This document shows positions 32,883 to 41,585 of a stretch of DNA of 64,000 nucleotides, in pieces. The notes beneath the pieces were generated by a model. That model was given only the letters and a program-made list of their open reading frames with translations, did no database searches and was not told where the DNA came from. The stretch comes from Pelotomaculum isophthalicicum JI (GTDB lineage Bacteria; Bacillota; Desulfotomaculia; Desulfotomaculales; Pelotomaculaceae). The stretch lies in NCBI RefSeq assembly GCF_029478095.1, contig NZ_JAKOAV010000016.1, positions 23,582 through 87,581 on the forward strand. The letters are read 5' to 3'. Each line of letters opens with the position of its first letter. Position 1 is the first letter of the stretch. The translations under genes and the position numbers were made by a program.

Positions 32883-34937
32883 GTGGGGATGCTCAGTACG
32901 ACAGGCATCATTGTATTCATTTTGCTTCTAGCTATAGCTGGCTACTTTTCTGTGATGGGGTTAGCCAAGCTTTATAACAGAGTGAGGATAGGCCGTCCTA
33001 TCGACCGCTCCGATCGTCTTATGGAACGTATAATGGGGTTTTTCGGCCGCCAGGATTGTCAGCGTAAGATTGCACGGGAGCCGGGTGCGGCCCTGATGCA
33101 CCTTCCTATTCTATACGGATTAATTTTATTTGCTCTTGGCGCGGTTCATTATGTCCTGGAAAAAGTGATAGGCCTGGTTATATTTGGGTCACCGTACTTT
33201 TATTTAATTACTGAAATTGGCGGTATTGCGCTTCTGTTCGGGATTTTGTTCTCAGCCTGGCGGCGTTATATTCAGAAAATTCCCCGCCTGGACACGGGAA
33301 CTTGGGAACAAGAAAGATTTATTGTCTTTCTTATTTCAGATATCAGCTTGATTGTTGTAGCCTTCTTCCTTTCCTATGGGTTTAAACTCATCGGCTCACC
33401 CGATTATTTTGACCATTGGCGGCTTTCCATGGCTCCGGCGAGCCTTCTGGTAGCCTCCTTGTTTAGCAGTGTGGACCCTGCCATGGCCGGCAAGCTTTCG
33501 TTGGTCTTTTGGTGGGTGCATATATTAGCCGCTTTTACCATGATCGGTGTTCCGCGTTACTCTCCATTGCTTCACCCTGCGGCCGCCCCGCTTAATATTA
33601 TATTCAGGTATTTGGACAATAAGATCGAGCCGATGGAACCAATCGACTTTGAAGATGAAGAGAGAGAAACCTTCGGCGTTAATAAGCTGGCGGATTTTAC
33701 CTGGAAAGATCTGCTGGATTGTTATGCCTGTGCCGAGTGCGGCCGCTGTCAGGATAACTGCCCGGCTTATTTGACCCAGAAGCCACTTTCCCCGAAAAAA
33801 CTGCTGGCTGAAATCAAAGAACACCTGGAAGAGATCGTCCCCGGCGAACCGCGGATCAAGACGGTTGACGGTCATTGGGTGTTTGATCAGCAGGAGCAAA
33901 AGTCAGAAGATGCTGAGGATGCCAAAAAGTTGCTTGGTGAAGTGATTGACGAGCATGCAATCTGGGCTTGCACTACATGCCGGGCCTGCCGTGAACAGTG
34001 TCCCAATATGAACGAGCATGCCAACAAAATCATGCAACTCAGGCGGGCGTATGTTTTGGACGAGAGCGATTTTCCTGCCGAGGCTCAGTTGACCTTTACC
34101 AATATGGAACGGAACTCGAACCCCTGGGGGATTGGTTGGGCTGACCGCGCTAACTGGGCTGCCGACCTGGATGTCAAGATCCTTGGTGAGGTTGAGGATG
34201 CGGAAAGTGTGGAGTACCTCTTATACCTTGGCTGCGCCGGATCCTTTGACGAGAGAATAAAGAAAGTATCGACTGCCCTGGTTAAGGTTTTGAATGAAGC
34301 GGGAGTAAGTTTCGGCATTCTGGGCACAGAGGAAAAGTGTTGCGGAGATTCGGCACGGCGGTTGGGTAACGAGTACCTGTTCCAGAGTTTGGCTGAGGAG
34401 AATATCGAAACCTTTAAGGGCTATGGGGTAAAGAAAGTTATTACCGCCTGCCCGCACTGTTTCACAGTGATGAAAAACGATTACAAACAGCTTGGCGCTG
34501 ACTTTGAGATAATGCACCACACCCAGTTGATTGATCAATTAATCAAAGCCGGTAAGATTAAGCCGGGCGCGCTGGGAGAACAAGTAAAGGCGACCTATCA
34601 TGATTCCTGTTATCTTGGACGTTATCATGAAGAATACAGTGCTCCAAGGAATGTTATCGCCGCCGTAAAAGGTGTTTCCCTGGTTGAGATGCCCCGGTCA
34701 AAACAAAAAGGCTTCTGTTGCGGCGCTGGCGGCGGACGCATGTGGCTTGAAGAAGACATCGGCAAACGTATCAATATAGCGCGTACTGAACAGGCTCTGG
34801 AACTGGATCCACAGGCTATCATCTGCAACTGCCCGTTCTGCCTGACCATGCTGGAAGACGGCTTGAAGGATAAGGAAGCGACTGATCGAGTTAAGGTATA
34901 TGATATTGCTGAACTAGTTGCTAAGGCTTCTTCTTAA
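32883..34937 (+). CDS. Membrane heme b/HdrD-type Fe-S oxidoreductase, EMO-like
   Basis: A protein of 684 residues. Residues 1-230 hold about six transmembrane helices with spaced histidines, resembling the NarI heme b subunit. Two [4Fe-4S] motifs follow (CAECGRCQDNCP near 283; CTTCRACREQCP near 361), then two CCG domains as in heterodisulfide reductase HdrD (CCGDSARRLG near 484; CCGAGGGRMW near 611). This architecture matches the membrane oxidoreductases that pass electrons between ETF and menaquinone in syntrophic fatty-acid oxidisers. No etfAB or acyl-CoA dehydrogenase gene is adjacent, so the partner is inferred. A GTG (or ATG 32889) start has AAGGGGGA upstream. Confidence 0.82.
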   Translation: MGMLSTTGIIVFILLLAIAGYFSVMGLAKLYNRVRIGRPIDRSDRLMERIMGFFGRQDCQRKIAREPGAALMHLPILYGLILFALGAVHYVLEKVIGLVIFGSPYFYLITEIGGIALLFGILFSAWRRYIQKIPRLDTGTWEQERFIVFLISDISLIVVAFFLSYGFKLIGSPDYFDHWRLSMAPASLLVASLFSSVDPAMAGKLSLVFWWVHILAAFTMIGVPRYSPLLHPAAAPLNIIFRYLDNKIEPMEPIDFEDEERETFGVNKLADFTWKDLLDCYACAECGRCQDNCPAYLTQKPLSPKKLLAEIKEHLEEIVPGEPRIKTVDGHWVFDQQEQKSEDAEDAKKLLGEVIDEHAIWACTTCRACREQCPNMNEHANKIMQLRRAYVLDESDFPAEAQLTFTNMERNSNPWGIGWADRANWAADLDVKILGEVEDAESVEYLLYLGCAGSFDERIKKVSTALVKVLNEAGVSFGILGTEEKCCGDSARRLGNEYLFQSLAEENIETFKGYGVKKVITACPHCFTVMKNDYKQLGADFEIMHHTQLIDQLIKAGKIKPGALGEQVKATYHDSCYLGRYHEEYSAPRNVIAAVKGVSLVEMPRSKQKGFCCGAGGGRMWLEEDIGKRINIARTEQALELDPQAIICNCPFCLTMLEDGLKDKEATDRVKVYDIAELVAKASS

Positions 34938-35274
34938 TGTGTTAGAAAATATTGATTAATAAATAACGGGAGCCGGAAGTCAGAGACTGGATGCCGGAAT
35001 AAGTGAAAGGTTCTTTCCGTATTCCCTTCTTGTTTCTGTTAATCCGGCTTCATCATTTTTATCAGTTAATCGCAAGGTTACATTTCACTATACTTATAAC
35101 AGGGGCTTATTGTGGATCCTAAATGGTTATGTTATAGTTATAAGCCAGGAGTCAGAAGTCAGAATGAGAAAACGGTTTATCGTCCCGGAGTATTCTGAAT
35201 TCTGACTCCTGAATTCTGAATACCTGAATAGTAAACATTTAATATTTGATTTTGTTTTTGAAAGGAAGTGTTCA
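34938..35274. other. Gene-free stretch with a dispersed hairpin repeat
   Basis: No gene is seen. It contains the repeat at 35145-35225. An inverted-repeat-like GCCGGAAGTCAGAGACTGG and a CCGTATTCCC segment near 34973-35035 may be an older copy. The SufC-like gene's Shine-Dalgarno (AAGGAAG) is at its end. Confidence 0.5.
35145..35225. repeat. Hairpin-forming dispersed repeat, copy A
   Basis: CAGGAGTCAGAAGTCAGAAT on the left pairs imperfectly with ATTCTGAATTCTGACTCCTG on the right, with a loop of about 30 bases. A very similar element with the same ends is at 38235. The right side is followed by AATTCTGAATACC in both copies. It has no coding potential and looks like a miniature repeat (MITE- or REP-like). 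Confidence 0.75.
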
Positions 35275-36030
35275 ATGTTGCTGGAAATAAAGAACCTGTC
35301 CTTAACAATCGAGGGTGATAAAGGTCCTGTGGAGATCCTTAAGGATATCAATATTGTTTTCGAAGAACGCTTGCTATATGTTTTTACCGGACCTAACGGG
35401 GGAGGGAAGTCATCCCTGGCCAAAGTAATCATGGGTATTTATAAACCAACAAGTGGTAAAATCATATTTAACGGCGAGGATATTACTGAGCTTGGAGTGA
35501 CCGAGCGGGCCAGGTTAGGTATTGGTTACGCGTTCCAGCAACCCCCCCGTTTTAAGGGCTTGACGGTTGGAGAACTGTTGCAACTAGCAGTAGGAAAAGA
35601 TAAAATAATGCGGGAATTCAGTCTGCTTTATGATGTAGGACTTTGCCCTCAGGATTACCTGGAGAGAGAGGTGGATATCAGCCTTTCCGGTGGTGAACTC
35701 AAACGGATCGAGATCGCCAGCCTGTTAGCCAGAGAGCTAAAGATCGCTGTTTATGACGAGCCGGAAGCGGGTATAGATTTGTGGAGTTTTAGCAGATTGA
35801 CTGAAACGTTTCAAAATTATCACAGAACGCACGACACTACAATTGTGCTGATATCGCACCAGGAAAGAATATTAAGTCTCGCTGATGAAATTATCCTGGT
35901 AGCTGACGGGATGATCAAAGAACAAGGAAGTAGAGACGTTATTTGGCCTTTGATTATGGAGGATGCTGGTTGTAACTGCCGTGACGCTTGCAGCGAAGGG
36001 AATGAAGAAATTGTTGAATGCCATAGATAA
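35275..36030 (+). CDS. sufC: SufC-like ATPase of a minimal Fe-S cluster assembly system
   Basis: A protein of 251 residues, an ABC ATPase of the SufC type. Walker A is GPNGGGKSS near residue 40, the Q-loop GYAFQQPPRFKG near 84, signature LSGGELKRIEIASLLA near 138 and Walker B IAVYDEPEAGIDL near 159. It lacks membrane partners. The C-terminus carries CNCRDACSEG, which is unusual for SufC and could bind metal. With the SufB-like gene (overlapping by 68 bases at most) it forms a two-gene system without SufS, SufU or SufD, as in the minimal SMS type. Confidence 0.9.
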   Translation: MLLEIKNLSLTIEGDKGPVEILKDINIVFEERLLYVFTGPNGGGKSSLAKVIMGIYKPTSGKIIFNGEDITELGVTERARLGIGYAFQQPPRFKGLTVGELLQLAVGKDKIMREFSLLYDVGLCPQDYLEREVDISLSGGELKRIEIASLLARELKIAVYDEPEAGIDLWSFSRLTETFQNYHRTHDTTIVLISHQERILSLADEIILVADGMIKEQGSRDVIWPLIMEDAGCNCRDACSEGNEEIVECHR

Positions 36031-36931
36031 ACATATGTTGCGAACTGTCGCGGGTATGCACGATATCCCCCAGGGAGCTTATAACATCCGTAAGAACGGA
36101 GCGGGAATCAGTCGCAATACCACGGCAAATATTGAGATTAGAACGAAGGAAGATAAACCTGGAATCGATATTATAGTCAAGCCGGGAACAAAAGGCGAGA
36201 GTGTCCACATACCGGTGATTTTAACAGCTGAGGGCTTGGAAGACCTGGTATATAACACTTTCGACATAGGAGAGGGAGCCGATGTCCTGGTTGTTGCCGG
36301 CTGTGGCATACATAATCCCGGGGATATGAATGCGCGGCATGACGGAATACATAATTTTATCGTCCGGAAAGGTGCGCGTGTTCGTTATGTTGAGAAACAC
36401 TATGGTGAAGGAACCGGCCAGGGCCAAAAAATACTCAATCCGAAAACCATCGTTGAGCTGGAAGAGGATGCTTTTGCGGAGATGGAACTGGTGCAAATAA
36501 GCGGTGTTGACAACACAAAACGTGACACGGAGGCGCGTTTGCATAAGAATGCTCACCTGTTATTAACTGAGCGGATGCTTACTGACGGCAATCAGTTTGC
36601 TGAGTCGAAAGTCCAAGTTGAACTATTGGGGCAGGATTCTTCTGTCAGGATTATTTCCCGTTCAGTGGGCAGGGATAACTCCAGGCAAATATTTTACCCG
36701 CGCGTGGTGGGTTTAAACCGTTGCCGGGGTCATGTGCAATGTGACTCAATAATCATGCATGAAGCACAGATTAGTTCCATACCTGCAATAGCGGCGCATC
36801 ATGCGGATGCCCAACTGATCCACGAAGCCGCTATCGGGAAGATTGCCGGTGAGCAGTTGATTAAACTCATGTCGATGGGGCTTTCTGAATCTGAAGCTGA
36901 AGAAACCATTCTTAAGGGATTTTTGAAATAA
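36002..36931 (+). CDS. sufB: SufB/SufD-like scaffold of the minimal system
   Basis: A protein of about 309 residues from ATG 36002; ATG 35963 would add 13 residues and overlap sufC more. It is much shorter than SufB (about 470) because the N-terminal region is missing, keeping the beta-helix and C-terminal SufC-binding part. Typical segments are DVLVVAGCGIHNPGD near 85, RVRYVEKHYGEGTG near 120 and HEAQISSIPAIAAHHADAQL near 260. Such short proteins are the scaffold in the SMS (SufB2C2-like) systems of anaerobes. Cys-98 region (AGCGIH) and the histidines may bind the cluster. Confidence 0.87.
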   Translation: MKKLLNAIDKHMLRTVAGMHDIPQGAYNIRKNGAGISRNTTANIEIRTKEDKPGIDIIVKPGTKGESVHIPVILTAEGLEDLVYNTFDIGEGADVLVVAGCGIHNPGDMNARHDGIHNFIVRKGARVRYVEKHYGEGTGQGQKILNPKTIVELEEDAFAEMELVQISGVDNTKRDTEARLHKNAHLLLTERMLTDGNQFAESKVQVELLGQDSSVRIISRSVGRDNSRQIFYPRVVGLNRCRGHVQCDSIIMHEAQISSIPAIAAHHADAQLIHEAAIGKIAGEQLIKLMSMGLSESEAEETILKGFLK

Positions 36932-36960
36932 TTTGCAATAGGATTAAAAATGCAATTGTT

Positions 36961-37003
36961 CCAACCTGCCGGGTTTTTTAAAGCATTGGGAGGTTGGTTT
37001 TTT
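36961..37003 (+). terminator. Intrinsic terminator after the SufC-SufB pair
   Basis: CCAACCT/AGGTTGG stem with a 23-base loop is followed by TTTTTT. Confidence 0.8.
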
Positions 37004-37079
37004 GTCTGTTGCTTTAGTTAATGTGATTTTTTGTTATAATACTAAAAGGATTTATCAATAAATATGGAGGTTTTTAGCC

Positions 37080-38228
37080 ATGCCAACCAGCTGGAGACGC
37101 TTACTGTTGTTTGCATTAGTAGCTGCTTTTTTAGCCGGAATAACATTTACAGGCGGCTGTGATTTTACCAGGGGTCTTTTGCTGGCTAAAAAGGGGAATC
37201 AGGTTGGTGCGCAGGTAAATGTTGATTCACCGCTGGGAACAGGTCCTGACGCTGTTGCTAATGTAGTTTCCAGTGCCAGCCAGGCTGTAGTTAAAATTTC
37301 TACGAAAAAGGTTAGCGGCGAGGCTGCCGATCCTCTTTTCAACGACCCTTTCTTCCGCCAGTTTTTTGGTTTGCCTTTCAGCCCCAGGCAACAGGAAGAA
37401 GGTCTCGGTTCAGGGTTTATCATCTCTAACGATGGTTTTATTTTAACAAATGAACATGTGATTGATGGCGCTAATGATATTGCCGTTACTGTGACCGGCT
37501 TTGATAAGCCGCTGGCGGCAAAAATAGTTGGTTCTGACTACAACTTGGATTTAGCTCTCTTAAAAATAAATACCAATTCAGATCTGCCCTTCTTAAATCT
37601 TGGCAATTCCGACCAGATTAGGGTGGGCAATTGGGTGATCGCTATTGGAAACCCCTATGGACTGGATCATACTGTAACGACCGGAGTGATTAGTGCCAAA
37701 GGCCGACCAGTTAATATAAGCGACCGGCAGTATGAAAACTTGCTTCAGACAGATGCTTCCATTAACCCCGGCAACAGTGGCGGGCCTTTGCTCAACCTGC
37801 AGGGTGAAGTAATTGGGATCAACACGGCTATTAACGCTCAGGCTCAAGGTATTGGTTTTGCGATCCCAACGAGCACTGTTCAGCGTGTGCTTGAAGATTT
37901 GAAAAACAGTGTTAACAGTGTAAGCCCGTGGATTGGCGTTCAGGTGCGCCCGGTGGATGAGGAAGCGGCCCGCTACCTGGGGTTGACGAAAGCGGAAGGG
38001 GCTCTGGTAACAGGAGTGATTGCCGGCAGCCCGGCGCAAAAAGCCAGCCTAAAGCAATGGGATGTGATTGTTGAGTTTAATGGGGTCAAGATCAACAACG
38101 CGGATGATCTGGTCACGGCTATCAAGGCTACTCAAGTGGGAAATAATGTGAAGGTTTTAGTTGTACGCAACCGGCAACTTAGCTCAGTAAATATTTCAAT
38201 AGCTGAAAAGCCGAGAAATATTAAATAG
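37080..38228 (+). CDS. htrA: HtrA/DegP-type serine protease
   Basis: A protein of 382 residues with a hydrophobic N-terminus that is a signal anchor or a lipoprotein signal (TGGC near residue 24-27). The trypsin triad is complete: His in TNEHVIDG near 123, Asp in YNLDLALLK near 155, Ser in NPGNSGGPLL near 230. One PDZ domain follows (about 280-370). It degrades misfolded envelope proteins. AGGAGG-type Shine-Dalgarno (GGAGG) lies 9 bases before the ATG. Confidence 0.93.
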   Translation: MPTSWRRLLLFALVAAFLAGITFTGGCDFTRGLLLAKKGNQVGAQVNVDSPLGTGPDAVANVVSSASQAVVKISTKKVSGEAADPLFNDPFFRQFFGLPFSPRQQEEGLGSGFIISNDGFILTNEHVIDGANDIAVTVTGFDKPLAAKIVGSDYNLDLALLKINTNSDLPFLNLGNSDQIRVGNWVIAIGNPYGLDHTVTTGVISAKGRPVNISDRQYENLLQTDASINPGNSGGPLLNLQGEVIGINTAINAQAQGIGFAIPTSTVQRVLEDLKNSVNSVSPWIGVQVRPVDEEAARYLGLTKAEGALVTGVIAGSPAQKASLKQWDVIVEFNGVKINNADDLVTAIKATQVGNNVKVLVVRNRQLSSVNISIAEKPRNIK

Positions 38229-38234
38229 GAGTAC

Positions 38235-38321
38235 TCAGGAGTCAGAAGTTAGAAGTCAGAATTAAAGAATTGTTTATTGTCTTGAGATATTCTAAATTCT
38301 GACTACTGAGTTCTGAATACC
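38235..38321. repeat. Hairpin-forming dispersed repeat, copy B
   Basis: CAGGAGTCAGAAGTTAGAAG, then TCAGAAT, on the left pairs with ATTCTAAATTCTGACTACTG on the right; the 3' end TTCTGAATACCT matches copy A. It fills the gap between htrA and the next gene. Confidence 0.75.
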
Positions 38322-38345
38322 TATGAGGGAAATGCAGGTTTAGTT

Positions 38346-38855
38346 ATGGTTAACTGGAACAGGATTTACAATCTGTTAGATGATATTACCCCCCTGGCCG
38401 TGAACTGCGGCCTTCTTTGCGGGTCGGCTTGTTGTACAGAGTGGGAGCAGGGCGCCGGTATTTACCTCTTGCCCGGGGAAGAAGGCATGTTCAGCGGGCT
38501 CGAGGAATGGCTGGTACGGGAAGAACGCTCCACCGGGGAATATGGGGTCATTATTCGTTGTAACGGAACCTGTCCCAGGGAAAGAAGACCTTTTGCCTGC
38601 CGGACTTTCCCAGTCACGCCGTATCTTTCGCCAGAGGGGAAATTAGAGTTGCGTCTGGATGAAGCGGCTGTACTTCTTTGCCCCTTAGTAAAAGCAGGCG
38701 ACATAAGGATATTGGAAAAACGCTTTTTAATGCGGACTAGACTCGCCTGGGAGGAACTCCTGCGCGAACCGCAGATTAGAAAAAATATTGAATGGAAATC
38801 ACGCCAAGTTGACATTATGGAAAAGGATCCATGGAGGAAACTGTTAGAGCTTTAG
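38346..38855 (+). CDS. YkgJ-like cysteine-cluster protein
   Basis: A protein of 169 residues. Cysteines are arranged as CGLLCGSACCTEWEQG near 21-32 and later CNGTCPRERRPFACRTFP near 76-93, plus LLCPL near 119. This resembles YkgJ-family proteins, thought to bind zinc or an Fe-S cluster. No enzymatic function is known. ATG start with weak Shine-Dalgarno (GGGAAATG region). It lies between htrA and the convergent deacetylase. Confidence 0.65.
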   Translation: MVNWNRIYNLLDDITPLAVNCGLLCGSACCTEWEQGAGIYLLPGEEGMFSGLEEWLVREERSTGEYGVIIRCNGTCPRERRPFACRTFPVTPYLSPEGKLELRLDEAAVLLCPLVKAGDIRILEKRFLMRTRLAWEELLREPQIRKNIEWKSRQVDIMEKDPWRKLLEL

Positions 38856-40172
38856 TTAACGTGGCGCAACAGTTTCAGGGATACCGGCGGGCGGGTAACG
38901 GCGCATTAACTCTTGCCTGGTCATAACCACATATTTGGGTGATAGTTTTTCTCTATATGTCTTTGAATTCTTAAAGCCGCCAGGATGGAAAAGTGACAGG
39001 AGCAGATTTTCGTACCAGCCTGTAAACATACGGAAAAGGCCTGGCTTTAATTCATACGTTGTAAAACCAAGACGTACCGTACCGCGGTGCAGAAGGGTGA
39101 TTCCCAACAATAGCTTCGCTTTGCCGTACCGTTTATCGTCTTTCATCAGTCTGGCCAGTTTAGGTAAACTATGACGTACTTCCCGCATGGCGATGACAGC
39201 AATTCGTTCAGTCGAGGAGTGTTCACCCAGCAGTTTCAATAAAAGGTCGTTGTTAATATGAATTTCAATGTAATAGTCTCCCTTTTTTAGCAGGGAGCCA
39301 TCTTTCATCAACCACTCTTGCCCGTGGTAACGGCGAAGCGCCAGCCGCCAGATGAATGATTGATCATCTTTGATGTCTTTAATCCCGGAAAGCAGCCTGA
39401 TTATCCTGTCAACAAAACTCCATAAAAATATAACCATCCTTTTTGCCGCTGAACCATTATTTTTACCTGCCATGATCTCTTCCAACGGGGCCACCCGCAA
39501 GCCGCGCAGGGTTATTCCCTCCAGGATTTGGGGCAGGGCGGCAATCACCCGGTCTGGCCCTCCCGGAGCGGCGCCAGGCGCGGAGTCGCTGTCGTGGAAA
39601 ATAAGGATGACTCCGTCCCGCAGTTTATTCAATACCCTGCGCGTTATGCTTTCCGGCGTGGCATGTTTGGCCCAGTCCCAGCTCATGTAAGTCCAGAGCA
39701 CTACTTTTAGACCCCTGCTCCAGTAGTACCATAGTGAAGACAAGTTGTAGAGCCCCCAGCATGGACGAAAATAAATCGGTTTTTTACCGGTTAGTTCTTC
39801 GAGTACGCGATTGGTATCGGTAATTTCAGTGATTGTGGCGCGAGGGCCCAGCAGCCAGGCGGCTTTGTGCCTGAAGCCGTGGTTGCCTATTTCGTGTCCG
39901 GCTGATGTAATCTGTTTAATTAAATCAGGATATAATTTGGCCTTGGCGCCGGTAATAAAAAAACTGGCCTTTACCTGATGGCGGTTTAGTATATCCAGTA
40001 TTTGCGGGGTGTAACGGGGGTCAGGTCCGTCGTCAAAAGTAAGGACGACTGTACCTTTCCCTTTTGTGGCGCGTGATATGACGCCAACTTGGCCGAAACG
40101 GGTCAGAACCGTAGGGGCGACAATATATACAATCAGAATTATTAATAAGATTTTAGCGAAGTAAGGTTCCAC
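38856..40172 (-). CDS. Polysaccharide deacetylase with YkoP-like C-terminal domain
   Basis: A protein of 438 residues. After an N-terminal membrane anchor, a NodB-type domain runs from about 40 to 250: TFDDGPD (Asp pair), SAGHEIGNHGFRHKA (His pair), FRPCWGLY (motif 3) and ILIFHDSD (motif 5). It probably removes acetyl groups from peptidoglycan or another polysaccharide. The C-terminal 170 residues (IEIHINNDLLLKLLGEHSS, then LHRGTVRLGFTTYEL) resemble the YkoP domain found behind some Bacillus deacetylases. The GTG start has AGAGGGG upstream. Confidence 0.85.
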   Translation of the reverse strand: MEPYFAKILLIILIVYIVAPTVLTRFGQVGVISRATKGKGTVVLTFDDGPDPRYTPQILDILNRHQVKASFFITGAKAKLYPDLIKQITSAGHEIGNHGFRHKAAWLLGPRATITEITDTNRVLEELTGKKPIYFRPCWGLYNLSSLWYYWSRGLKVVLWTYMSWDWAKHATPESITRRVLNKLRDGVILIFHDSDSAPGAAPGGPDRVIAALPQILEGITLRGLRVAPLEEIMAGKNNGSAAKRMVIFLWSFVDRIIRLLSGIKDIKDDQSFIWRLALRRYHGQEWLMKDGSLLKKGDYYIEIHINNDLLLKLLGEHSSTERIAVIAMREVRHSLPKLARLMKDDKRYGKAKLLLGITLLHRGTVRLGFTTYELKPGLFRMFTGWYENLLLSLFHPGGFKNSKTYREKLSPKYVVMTRQELMRRYPPAGIPETVAPR

Positions 40173-40241
40173 AAAAAACCCCTCTCGTTCGATACTGGAG
40201 TAGAAATAAAGCGTGTCTGTTCCGGTTAAGTCTTTGAGTTA

Positions 40242-41441
40242 TCAGCAAAGCCGGTTATTGGCAAAGAATCTCTCCACCGGATAGAACATGTAAAAGAATG
40301 ACATGATAGCCAGTAATGTTGTACTTATAATGATGGGAGCTTGAATCCCCATGTATTTTGCCACGACACCACCAATAGCCGGTCCAATGGCCACACCCAT
40401 GCCTTCAATAGTGGAAAAGACACCCCAGCCGGTAGCCTGTCTCTCAGGTGGGACAGCTTTAGCGAGAAGATTGTTCCAAGCGGGTAAAACCGCGGCGTAT
40501 GAAAAACCTACCAGGGCTGCTAACAGGTAGGCGTTAAAGGCATTGCGGACAAACGAAAAAGCTGCCAGTGAAATCGCGCTCATGCCAAACCCGGCACTCA
40601 GAATCAATTTAAGAGTCACCCGGTCAGCCAGGCGGCCCATCGGCAGGAATGACAGGGCAGCCGCCGCTCCGCCAATTAATAAAAGGATTGCGTACTGGTT
40701 CGGTTCCAGCCCAATTTTATTTTGCGCATACAAGGGAAGCAATGGTAGTAACAATCCCCCCGCCAAGGTTTGCAGAAACATACCCGGCAAGAGAATCTTT
40801 TTTACAGCTTGATTCCGGAGCATACTTGATACTTCTTTTTTGAAAGAGAAGCCGTGATCGGTGTCTGCTTTATACTCCGCCCCCGGTAATAGCGTTGCGG
40901 CTACAGCCAAAGCAATACCCCAAAGAAAAATCAACAACCAAAAGGCGATACTATAGTCCCGGGTAATAAAGAAGTTGATAACAACCGGACCTCCGCCGCC
41001 GCCAACCAGCCATACAGCAAAAATAACACCCATCCGGGCCGCCCGTTCTTTTAGCTGAACAGGCGCCACTTCACTTATTACGGCAAGCCATACCGGTGAG
41101 ACGCCTAGTCCCAATATGGCTGACCCGGCAAGCAGGAGAGGGGCGGAGGGGTAAAGTTTCATCAATACCAGGGCCGCCAGTCCGAATAGCAAACCGATCA
41201 GCATTGTTGAGTGCCCATGGCGGTCCAATTGCCAGCCGGCAGCGCCCTTTGAAAGGGTTTCTGCCAGGTAGTGCATAGATACGGCAAGACCAGCCGCGGC
41301 TACCGAAATACCTAAATAATTAACCGCGAAAAGGGGGAGGAATGTGAGAAAGAATGCGCCCCGTGTGAATTCAATTAAAAGAAGCACCAGTAAAAGGCAA
41401 TATTCTTTTGGAGAATTAAGTATATTTTTTAGTTCGTGCAA
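40242..41441 (-). CDS. MFS transporter
   Basis: A protein of 399 residues with twelve hydrophobic segments and the MFS signature GWQLDRHGH in the first cytoplasmic loop (near residue 75) and GRLADRVTLK in the second half. It is probably a drug or metabolite exporter; the substrate cannot be predicted. The TTG start has AGGAG upstream. A conserved GVSPVWLAVISEVAP loop supports the sugar/drug exporter subgroup. Confidence 0.85.
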   Translation of the reverse strand: MHELKNILNSPKEYCLLLVLLLIEFTRGAFFLTFLPLFAVNYLGISVAAAGLAVSMHYLAETLSKGAAGWQLDRHGHSTMLIGLLFGLAALVLMKLYPSAPLLLAGSAILGLGVSPVWLAVISEVAPVQLKERAARMGVIFAVWLVGGGGGPVVINFFITRDYSIAFWLLIFLWGIALAVAATLLPGAEYKADTDHGFSFKKEVSSMLRNQAVKKILLPGMFLQTLAGGLLLPLLPLYAQNKIGLEPNQYAILLLIGGAAAALSFLPMGRLADRVTLKLILSAGFGMSAISLAAFSFVRNAFNAYLLAALVGFSYAAVLPAWNNLLAKAVPPERQATGWGVFSTIEGMGVAIGPAIGGVVAKYMGIQAPIIISTTLLAIMSFFYMFYPVERFFANNRLC

Positions 41442-41585
41442 AAAAATACTCCTTTATTATTTTGAGGAAGTTCAATCTTTTTTATTATACACTATTGGCA
41501 GATTAGGAACAATTACAGTTCAAAAGCGTCAAATATAATGATTGTGTTTACATATAATCAATTAATAATAAGTGGTAATAATATA

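Noticed and set aside
35145..38321. Insertion sequence between the two hairpin repeats
   Set aside because: The genes between are ordinary (SufC, SufB-like, HtrA) and no transposase is present.
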